Shown here one piece after another: positions 1 to 6,607 of a stretch of DNA of 44,871 nucleotides. The notes under the pieces were generated by a model. It was not told the DNA's origin. It saw nothing but the letters and a program-made list of their open reading frames with translations, and ran no database searches. Numbering within the stretch: position 1 is the stretch's first letter; each line of letters opens with the position of its first letter. The stretch is from assembly GCA_020353535.1 (NCBI GenBank), contig CP070696.1:655969-700839 (forward strand), given 5' to 3'. The translations under genes and the position numbers were made by a program. The DNA comes from Spirochaetaceae bacterium. Lineage in GTDB: Bacteria > Spirochaetota > Spirochaetia > SZUA-6 > DRHE01.

Positions 1-437
1 GGATAGAAGAAATCATTCCACACGGCAACGCTCTTCAGAATACCCAAAGTGGCATAGATGGGCTTGCTCAGAGCCCAGTACGTGTCTAGCCAGCCGGTTC
101 CCCCTCGGCCGAGGATATTGTTGCCTCCAAACAATGGGATCGACTTCAACACCAGAAATTGGGGAATGATGATGACCTGGAACGCTATCATGATCCCCAC
201 CAGCAGGAACACGAAGAGCAGATTTTTCAAGGGAAATCTGAGCACCGCGAAGCTGAAGCCGGCCAGAGAATTGAGAAACAGGCTGCCGAATACCGAGACA
301 GAGGTAACAATCAGGGAATTTAAGAAATACCTCCCCCAGGGTGCGGTCTGCATCGCTTCCAAAAAGTTGGAGCCTTTCCAAGCCTTTGGAATGAGGTAGA
401 AGCGCTCCTGCATGTAGATCTCGGTCTCGTCTTTCAG
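1..437 (-). pseudogene. Broken MalG-type sugar ABC transporter permease (window edge)
   Basis: Reading the minus strand from about position 437 to the window edge gives one open frame that matches the inner part of carbohydrate ABC permeases of the MalG/UgpE type. It runs from LKDETEIYMQERF through RYFLNSLIV, LAGFSFAVLRFP and GGNNILGRGGTGWLDTYWAL to SKPIYATLGILKSVAVWNDF. Two parts expected in the family are absent. The first transmembrane helix is missing because the frame runs straight into the 3' end of the neighbouring cyclase. About 45-50 residues between WAL and SKP are also missing (junction near 66-74), and they would contain the EAA loop that contacts the ATPase. The frame stays open across the junction. 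The 3' end lies outside the window. The protein could not work as a normal permease. An assembly or binning error is possible. Confidence 0.72.
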
Positions 438-1663
438 CGCTGTCCTTCCAGAAACCAGGTCTCCCTCACCCCCTTGCCCTTGACCGTCACCGTCCCCCTG
501 CGCCGGCAGCGAAACATCTCTCGAATCAGCTCATAGGTTTTTCGGCTGATCTGGATTTTTCCAGGCACTCCTTGGGATTCCATGCGGCTGGCGAAGTTCA
601 CCGCATCCCCCCAGACATCATAGTGAAACTTCTGCAGACCGACCACTCCAGCCACTACCGGTCCTGAATTGATACCGATACGAAATCGAATCCGCACACC
701 CTCGAAAAGCGGACGGGATTCGACGTATTCTTGCATCTCGAGTGCCATTCGAGCCAACCGTTCGGCGTGATCGGCCTTAGGAATTGGTATTCCACAGGCA
801 GCCATGTAATTGTCGCCGATAGTGCGAATCTTCTCCACGCCGTGACGTTCACACAGGGAATCGAAATAGGAGAAGTACTCGTTGAGCAGCCGGACAATCT
901 CCACGGGGGGAACTTGAGCCGAAAGACGAGTAAATCCGCTCATGTCAGCGAAGAGAATACTCGCCTCCTCGAAGCGATCGGCAATTCTCTCCCCCCCTTC
1001 CTTCAGGGCTGGAGCAATCTCTCGGGGCAGTACGTTGTAGAGGAGCGCTTCAGATTTCTCCTGTTCCAGATGCAGGAGATGGAAAGCCCTGTCCTTCTGT
1101 CGGACAAAGTACTGCAGGAGCATAAACGACACGGTCGACACCGCTGCGAGGTTCATCACAAAAAAACCGGTGATGATTCCCTCTGGTAACCGTGCGGTTC
1201 GTGCGACAAAGGGCTCAATGAAGCCACTTGCCACGAGCAATACCATATAGGCCACGAACCATAACACAGACTCCTTGCTGCCGGCAAAAAGAAAGGCTCC
1301 TATCGGACAGGTCAGTGACCAGAGCAGCACAGCGCTGGAATTGATGAACCCTCCCAACACTGTTGCTAAAAAGAAAGGAAGTATCAGTGTCAGCAACAGC
1401 TGGCTCAGACGGAACAGCCGGTATTTGGCGGTCAGGGCAAATAGCGTCACACTGACGGAGGATAAAACGGTGTAGGAAATAGGAATACTGCCAGCGAGGG
1501 GTCTTCCTAAGAACACGTACAGAATACCCCAGAGCAATGCCAGAAAGCCGATCAATACGCTGGAGGCTACAAGAAGATTCTTCTTGAGGCGGAGCTCCTC
1601 AGGATCATCGGCACGGACTCCCAAGGCAGCGAACGTCCGGGTAAAAATGGATTTTCGTTCCAT
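434..1663 (-). CDS. Membrane-bound class III adenylate cyclase
   Basis: 409 aa. Residues about 30-188 form about six hydrophobic membrane helices; a short coiled linker near 195-215 and a class III nucleotide cyclase domain (about 233-405) follow. The two metal-binding aspartates are present (D240 in FADMSGF, D284 in TIGDNY). The purine-selecting positions are K278 and D349, the pattern typical of adenylate rather than guanylate cyclases, and the transition-state Asn/Arg lie in NFASR. The domain is therefore probably active and would make cAMP from ATP at the cytoplasmic face. The membrane part is not a sensor family I can name. The gene is divergent from the receiver-flavoprotein gene across an AT-rich gap, which places a cAMP source beside a cNMP-binding kinase. 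Its stop codon abuts the truncated permease. Confidence 0.92.
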   Translation of the reverse strand: MERKSIFTRTFAALGVRADDPEELRLKKNLLVASSVLIGFLALLWGILYVFLGRPLAGSIPISYTVLSSVSVTLFALTAKYRLFRLSQLLLTLILPFFLATVLGGFINSSAVLLWSLTCPIGAFLFAGSKESVLWFVAYMVLLVASGFIEPFVARTARLPEGIITGFFVMNLAAVSTVSFMLLQYFVRQKDRAFHLLHLEQEKSEALLYNVLPREIAPALKEGGERIADRFEEASILFADMSGFTRLSAQVPPVEIVRLLNEYFSYFDSLCERHGVEKIRTIGDNYMAACGIPIPKADHAERLARMALEMQEYVESRPLFEGVRIRFRIGINSGPVVAGVVGLQKFHYDVWGDAVNFASRMESQGVPGKIQISRKTYELIREMFRCRRRGTVTVKGKGVRETWFLEGQR

Positions 1664-1748
1664 TTACGCTTTTCCCCTGCCTTTATTTTGTAAAAACAGT
1701 ACCGTCTTTGCCAATCGAGGTAAAGAAAAAAACCAAATTCTATGGACA

Positions 1749-1777
1749 TTGGCACAACGAAAGGGTATTTTTAAAAT
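1749..1777 (+). promoter_or_regulatory. Sigma-70-type promoter for the receiver-flavoprotein operon
   Basis: TTGGCA (1749-1754) and TAAAAT (1772-1777) are separated by 17 bp in the AT-rich gap between divergent genes. Transcription would start near 1784 and leave a leader of about 60 nt that ends in the ribosome binding site GGGGAGGTGA (1831-1840) in front of a GTG start at 1844. Motif match only. Confidence 0.5.
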
Positions 1778-1843
1778 AATATAACTATTTTGGTAAGGTT
1801 TACCCCGTAGTACCTACAGCAGTCAAAATAGGGGAGGTGAAAA

Positions 1844-3499
1844 GTGGCCAAACCTGTCATCTTGACTGTGGACGATGAGCCTCAAGTCCTCAGTGCCATC
1901 GAGCGTGATCTGCGTCAACGGTTTAGCTCAGAGTACAGAGTCCTTAAATCAGGATCCGGAAAAGAAGCCCTGCAGACGGTGCGGGAACTGAAGAAACGAA
2001 ACACCCCTGTAGCCCTTCTGCTGGTCGACCAGCGCATGCCCGAGATGAGCGGTACCGACTTTCTGTCAGAGGCGGTAAAGCTCTATCCGGAGGCCAAAAA
2101 AGCTCTGCTAACTGCTTACAGCGACACCCAGGCAGCAATCAAGAGTATCAACCAGCTGGGATTGGATTATTACCTGATGAAACCCTGGGATCCCCCGGAG
2201 CAGGAGCTGTATCCGGTTCTGGAGGATCTGCTGGGTGATTGGATCGTTCATACCCATCCACCCTATGAGGGCATCAGGGTGCTGGGCACCCTCTGGTCTC
2301 CGGACAGCCACACCATGAAGGATTTCCTCTCCCGCAACCAGATCCCCTACCAGTGGTTGGACGTCGAGAAAGACGAGGAGGGCAAGCGCTTATGGGAAGC
2401 CCTGAATGGTAGTCAAACACTACCGGTAGCCGTATTTCCCGACGGAGATGTCCTGGTAAATCCCACCATGGTCGAGCTGGCCGAGAAATGCGGCTTGCAG
2501 ACAAAGCCATCACGCCCGTTCTACGACCTCATCATCATCGGCGGCGGACCGGCCGGTCTGGCCGCCGCGGTGTACGGTGGGTCTGAGGGTTTGCACACCG
2601 TGCTGGTGGAGAGGCAGGCCACGGGGGGGCAGGCCGGTACCAGCTCGATGATAGAGAACTACCTTGGTTTCCCGCGGGGAGTGAGCGGAGCGGATCTGGC
2701 CCGCCGCGCCACCACCCAGGCCAGGCGTTTCGGCGTCGAGATTTTGAGTTCCGAGGTTGTAGGTGTGAACGCGGAAGAAACCTACCGATTCGTCCGTCTG
2801 AGCAACGGCTCGGAGCTGAGCTGCCACGCTCTGCTGATCAGTACCGGGGTGTCCCTTCGTACTCTCGATATCCCGGGGATAGAGCGTCTGGCCGGAGCCG
2901 GGGTGTACTACGGTGCGGCCCTGACCGAGGCGGTCAATTACAAGGGAGAGGACGTTCTGGTGGTGGGCGGCGCCAATTCAGCGGGACAGGGAGCAATGTT
3001 TTTTTCTCGCTACGCCCGCACGGTGTATCTCTGCATCCGCGGCGATTCGATAGAGGCTGGCATGTCCCAGTACCTCGTCGATCAGATACGAGCTACTAAA
3101 AACATAGAATTGATGCTGGGCACTCAGGTGGAGGAAGTCTCGGGTGAGGTTCATTTGGAATCGGCGCGCTTGAGGAACGGAACCGGCGGCCGACTCAAGG
3201 AGCTGTCCGTTACCGCCATGTTTATTTTCATTGGAGCAACCGCTCGCACCGATATGCTGGATGGATTGGTGGAGCGTGATGAAGAGGGATTTATTCTCAC
3301 CGGAAGAGATATTTATCGTGACGGTCGGCGACCCCGAAGCTGGACCCTTGACCGTGATCCTCTTCCGATGGAGACCAGTGTACCCGGCATTTTTGCCGCC
3401 GGGGACGTGCGGCACCAGTCTATAAAACGGGTTGCCTCGGCGGTGGGAGAAGGCGCCGTGGCGGTATCTCTGGTTCACCAGTATCTCAGATCCGTATAG
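1844..3499 (+). CDS. Receiver / glutaredoxin-like / thioredoxin-reductase-like flavoprotein fusion without CxxC
   Basis: 551 aa, GTG start after a strong Shine-Dalgarno. Residues 5-125 are a receiver domain with acidic D10/D11, phospho-acceptor D62 in VDQRMP and K113. Residues about 143-215 resemble a glutaredoxin fold in which the usual CPYC is WSPDSH. Residues 227-551 are a thioredoxin-reductase-type flavoprotein: FAD motif GGGPAG (233-238), NADPH motif GGANSAGQ (375-382), and the second FAD motif AAGDVR (518-523). The place where thioredoxin reductase carries its CxxC reads GVYYGAAL, so neither domain can do dithiol exchange; the only cysteines are C216, C327 and C397. Fusions of this kind without CxxC are known as FAD-dependent oxidoreductases next to cNMP-binding kinases. 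The true electron acceptor is unknown. The next gene, a kinase, starts 8 nt after the stop and is the likely phosphodonor. Confidence 0.88.
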   Translation: MAKPVILTVDDEPQVLSAIERDLRQRFSSEYRVLKSGSGKEALQTVRELKKRNTPVALLLVDQRMPEMSGTDFLSEAVKLYPEAKKALLTAYSDTQAAIKSINQLGLDYYLMKPWDPPEQELYPVLEDLLGDWIVHTHPPYEGIRVLGTLWSPDSHTMKDFLSRNQIPYQWLDVEKDEEGKRLWEALNGSQTLPVAVFPDGDVLVNPTMVELAEKCGLQTKPSRPFYDLIIIGGGPAGLAAAVYGGSEGLHTVLVERQATGGQAGTSSMIENYLGFPRGVSGADLARRATTQARRFGVEILSSEVVGVNAEETYRFVRLSNGSELSCHALLISTGVSLRTLDIPGIERLAGAGVYYGAALTEAVNYKGEDVLVVGGANSAGQGAMFFSRYARTVYLCIRGDSIEAGMSQYLVDQIRATKNIELMLGTQVEEVSGEVHLESARLRNGTGGRLKELSVTAMFIFIGATARTDMLDGLVERDEEGFILTGRDIYRDGRRPRSWTLDRDPLPMETSVPGIFAAGDVRHQSIKRVASAVGEGAVAVSLVHQYLRSV

Positions 3500-3507
3500 T
3501 TACCGAT

Positions 3508-4974
3508 ATGTTTAATTTTTTAAGAAAAATCCCCCTGTTCAGCGGCCTCTCAAGCGAAGACTTGAGGCGTTTGTGCTCGTTAGCTACGGAAGTGAGCTTG
3601 AAGAATGGTGAGCTTCTGTTCGGTGAGGGAGGCAGCGGAGATCTGGCCTACGTGATCATGGAGGGCGAGGTTGAGATCAGTAAGCTCTCCGACGGAACGA
3701 ATGTCCGTTTGGCGGTCCGGGGTGCGGGAGAGCTGATCGGTGAGATGGCACTCCTGGAGGAGGCACCGCGTATGGCCAGTGCTCGGGCCGTCTCGGATTG
3801 CCGGCTTCTCGCCATTGGCAGGGAGCAGTTGGAGGAACTCCTCAGCTGCAGCCCCTCCTCGGCGCGGGCCATGCTGCGTACGGTCACGGAGCGGCTGAGG
3901 GAAACCGAGGCGATGCTCCGGCAAAAAGAGAAGTTGGCCCAGCTCGGTACCCTGGCGGCCGGTATGGCTCATGAGCTGAACAATCCCGCTTCGGCCGTGC
4001 AGAGGGGCGCGGTGCAGCTGTCCAGCGCGGTGACTCAAATTCTCGAAGTTCCGGCTGCACTACGTCACCTTGGTCTCAGCTCCGGTCAGATGCACGAACT
4101 CGAACGACGCCTGCCCGATATGGCCCGGCGGGCGGCAAAGCCCGATACCTCGGATCCCCTGGAACGTGGCGATCGGGAGGAGCTCATCGAAGGATGGCTG
4201 GAAATCCGGGGAATCGAAAAACGGGCTGTTTACGCCCCTGAACTGGTTGATATGGGTTATACGGTCGAGGATCTTGAAAGGCTGGAGCAGACGTTTTCAG
4301 GTCCGCATCTACAGCCCGTGATTGATCTGCTGTGTGCCGCCTTTGTTGCCCACAAGGTGCTTCGAGAAATTGGGGAGGGTAGCGGTCAAATTGCCGCCAT
4401 CGTCAAAGCCATGAAGAGTTATGTATACCTGGATCAGGCACCTATTCAGGACGTAGACATCCATGAGGGCCTGGAAAACACCCTGGTCATTCTCAAACAC
4501 AAGCTGAAGAGGGGCATTCGGGTGCAGCGGGACTTCGCCGACCAATTGCCACCGGTTCGCGCCTACGGTAGTGAACTGAACCAGGTCTGGACGAATTTGA
4601 TCGACAACGCCGCCGACGCTCTCGAAGGCTCCGGGGAAATTCACCTGAAAACCAGGGTCGAGGATTCCTTTGTGGTGGTGGAGGTGGAGGACAACGGCCC
4701 GGGCATCCCGAAAGAGATCCAGCCCAAGATCTTTACCCTGTTTTTCACCACCAAACCGATGGGTAAAGGTTCCGGGCAGGGACTGCATATTTCTCACAGT
4801 ATCGTTCGCCGCCATGGTGGAACCATAGAATCCCGGTCGCGACCGGGAAAAACAGTATTCACCGTTTGTATTCCTGTTAATTTTCAGAAAAACTCCGCCG
4901 CCGTGCCTCTGAAAAGCGGAATACAACAGCAGACAGGAAAGAATCCTGAGGCGGCGGTTCCGAAAGGTGTATAG
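3508..4974 (+). CDS. Cyclic-nucleotide-binding sensor histidine kinase
   Basis: 488 aa, soluble (no membrane helix). Residues about 8-125 are a CAP-type cyclic-nucleotide-binding domain; the phosphate-binding cassette reads GELIGEMALLEEAPRMAS, keeping the ribose-contacting Glu (E79) and phosphate-contacting Arg (R88). A short coiled segment leads to the histidine phosphotransfer motif AHELNNP (H155). An unusually long insert (about 175-310) follows, then the HATPase domain: N box WTNLIDNAADAL (N363, N367), G1 box VEDNGPGIP and G2 box GKGSGQGLH. The gene lies 8 nt behind the receiver-flavoprotein, so the likely function is cAMP- or cGMP-modulated phosphorylation of D62 there. The stop codon lies in the ribosome binding region of the next gene. 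Confidence 0.9.
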   Translation: MFNFLRKIPLFSGLSSEDLRRLCSLATEVSLKNGELLFGEGGSGDLAYVIMEGEVEISKLSDGTNVRLAVRGAGELIGEMALLEEAPRMASARAVSDCRLLAIGREQLEELLSCSPSSARAMLRTVTERLRETEAMLRQKEKLAQLGTLAAGMAHELNNPASAVQRGAVQLSSAVTQILEVPAALRHLGLSSGQMHELERRLPDMARRAAKPDTSDPLERGDREELIEGWLEIRGIEKRAVYAPELVDMGYTVEDLERLEQTFSGPHLQPVIDLLCAAFVAHKVLREIGEGSGQIAAIVKAMKSYVYLDQAPIQDVDIHEGLENTLVILKHKLKRGIRVQRDFADQLPPVRAYGSELNQVWTNLIDNAADALEGSGEIHLKTRVEDSFVVVEVEDNGPGIPKEIQPKIFTLFFTTKPMGKGSGQGLHISHSIVRRHGGTIESRSRPGKTVFTVCIPVNFQKNSAAVPLKSGIQQQTGKNPEAAVPKGV

Positions 4975-4984
4975 GAGAAAAATA

Positions 4985-6607
4985 ATGGAACAACAATCGG
5001 ATACTTTCGACAAACCGCGGGTGAAAGTCGGCCGCTGGGTGCTGACCGCGACAGTCCTGGCCTCAGCCATGGACTTCGCCAGTCAGAGTGCCGTAAATGT
5101 GGCCCTTCCAGCCATCCAGTCCGCCCTCCAGGCCAGCGGTGCCCAACTGCTCTGGATAGTAAACGGCTACGCTCTTATGCTGGCCGCCCTGATCCTGGTA
5201 GGGGGCTCTCTGGGGGACAAGCTGGGTCGTAAACGGGTCTTCATGACCGGCATCGGTCTGTACGCTGCCGCCTCTCTGGCCTCCGGACTGGCTCCCTCGG
5301 CGTTTTTCCTCATAGCTGCCCGGGCAGTGCAAGGGATGGGCGGGGCTTTGATGATTCCGGGTAGTCTGGCCTTGATCGCTGCCCACTTTCCTCAGGAACG
5401 CCGGGGGGTCGCCTACGGCACCTGGGCCGCGGTGACCACCATCGCCATGGTCGTCGGACCTCTGATCGGAGGCTTCCTGGCCGAGGCCGGATTGTGGCGG
5501 GTGGTGTTCTTGATGAATCTGCCCGTTGCGACGGCGGCGCTGATCGCGGCTGGCTTGAAGGTGCCGGAGACTCGGGATGAAGAGCGAAAGCCGGGTATCG
5601 ACTGGGCCGGAGCCGCCCTGGTGACCCTGGGGTTGGCCGGACTGGTGTACGGCTTTACCGCTGCCCCGGCGTTGGGATTCGCGCACCCCAGGATCTACGG
5701 TATGCTGGCCGGCGGTTTTGCCGCCCTCATCGGGTTTGTTGTAGTGGAGCGGTTTCAGCGGCATCCTATGATGCCATTAGGACTGTTCCGGTCCCGCACC
5801 TTCAGTGGGGCTAACCTTCTCACCTTCTTCCTCTACGGCGGGCTGTATGGGTACCTGATGTTTTTGACCCTCAATCTGATCCAGGGCCAGGGCTACCGGG
5901 AATCCGTGGCCGGATTTGCCATTCTTCCTTTCATCTTGTTGCTGGCCGCCATCTCTCGATGGTCGGGGAAGCTGGCCGACAGGTTCGGACCTCGGCTGCC
6001 CCTGATTCTGGGCCCCTCTCTGGTCGCCGTCTCCTTTCTGCTTCATTCCTTCATTGGCCTGACCTCCGGACCGCAGGACTATTGGCTGACCTTCTTTCCG
6101 GCGGTGACCATAGCAGGCATCGGGATGGGATTTACCGTGGCGCCCTTGACAACCACGGTGATGAGCTCGGTGTCGGACCGCCACGCGGGTACGGCTTCAG
6201 GGATCAATAATGCCACTTCGCGAATCGCGGCGGTTCTGGCCGTGGCGGTTCTCGGCTCTGTGGCCCTCTTCCACTTCGGGACAGAGGTCCAGGCACGGGC
6301 GGAATCTCTGGGGCTGCCGGCTGCCGCCATGGTGGAACTGCAGACCGAAGCTGCACGATTGGGAGAGGCCGCTGTGCCGCCCAGCGTGCCATCCGGGCAG
6401 AGGCAGGAGGTAGATATGGTGCTGCGCGCTGCTTTTGTGGACACCTATCGCTTGATGATGCTTCTGTGCATGGCCCTGGCTGCGGTTGCCGCCCTGCTCT
6501 CCGCATTGCTGATTGGAAAGCAACGGGTCCAACCGGCGGGAGAAAAGAAGCTGCTTTCAGGAACTCACAGATCGATCAAACCCGTTTCAGAGGGGGTTCA
6601 GAAATGA
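4985..6607 (+). CDS. MFS drug exporter of the DHA2 (EmrB/QacA-like) family
   Basis: About 540 aa with about 14 hydrophobic helices, the DHA2 number. The motif-A loop GGSLGDKLGRKR follows helix 2, and the antiporter motif C region lies around MVVGPLIGGFLAEAG. A proton-coupled export role for hydrophobic or cationic compounds is expected from the family; the substrate cannot be read. I chose ATG 4985 because AGGAGA (4973-4978) sits 6 nt in front of it; the in-frame ATG 4967 would place the ribosome binding site inside the coding region. The end overlaps the next start as ATGA (6604-6607), so both are probably translated together. A charged tail (about 515-540) follows the last helix. Confidence 0.9.
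   Translation: MEQQSDTFDKPRVKVGRWVLTATVLASAMDFASQSAVNVALPAIQSALQASGAQLLWIVNGYALMLAALILVGGSLGDKLGRKRVFMTGIGLYAAASLASGLAPSAFFLIAARAVQGMGGALMIPGSLALIAAHFPQERRGVAYGTWAAVTTIAMVVGPLIGGFLAEAGLWRVVFLMNLPVATAALIAAGLKVPETRDEERKPGIDWAGAALVTLGLAGLVYGFTAAPALGFAHPRIYGMLAGGFAALIGFVVVERFQRHPMMPLGLFRSRTFSGANLLTFFLYGGLYGYLMFLTLNLIQGQGYRESVAGFAILPFILLLAAISRWSGKLADRFGPRLPLILGPSLVAVSFLLHSFIGLTSGPQDYWLTFFPAVTIAGIGMGFTVAPLTTTVMSSVSDRHAGTASGINNATSRIAAVLAVAVLGSVALFHFGTEVQARAESLGLPAAAMVELQTEAARLGEAAVPPSVPSGQRQEVDMVLRAAFVDTYRLMMLLCMALAAVAALLSALLIGKQRVQPAGEKKLLSGTHRSIKPVSEGVQK

Noticed and set aside
4967..4984. Earlier ATG of the MFS gene
   Set aside because: It would place the ribosome site AGGAGA inside the coding region and has none itself; ATG 4985 fits better.
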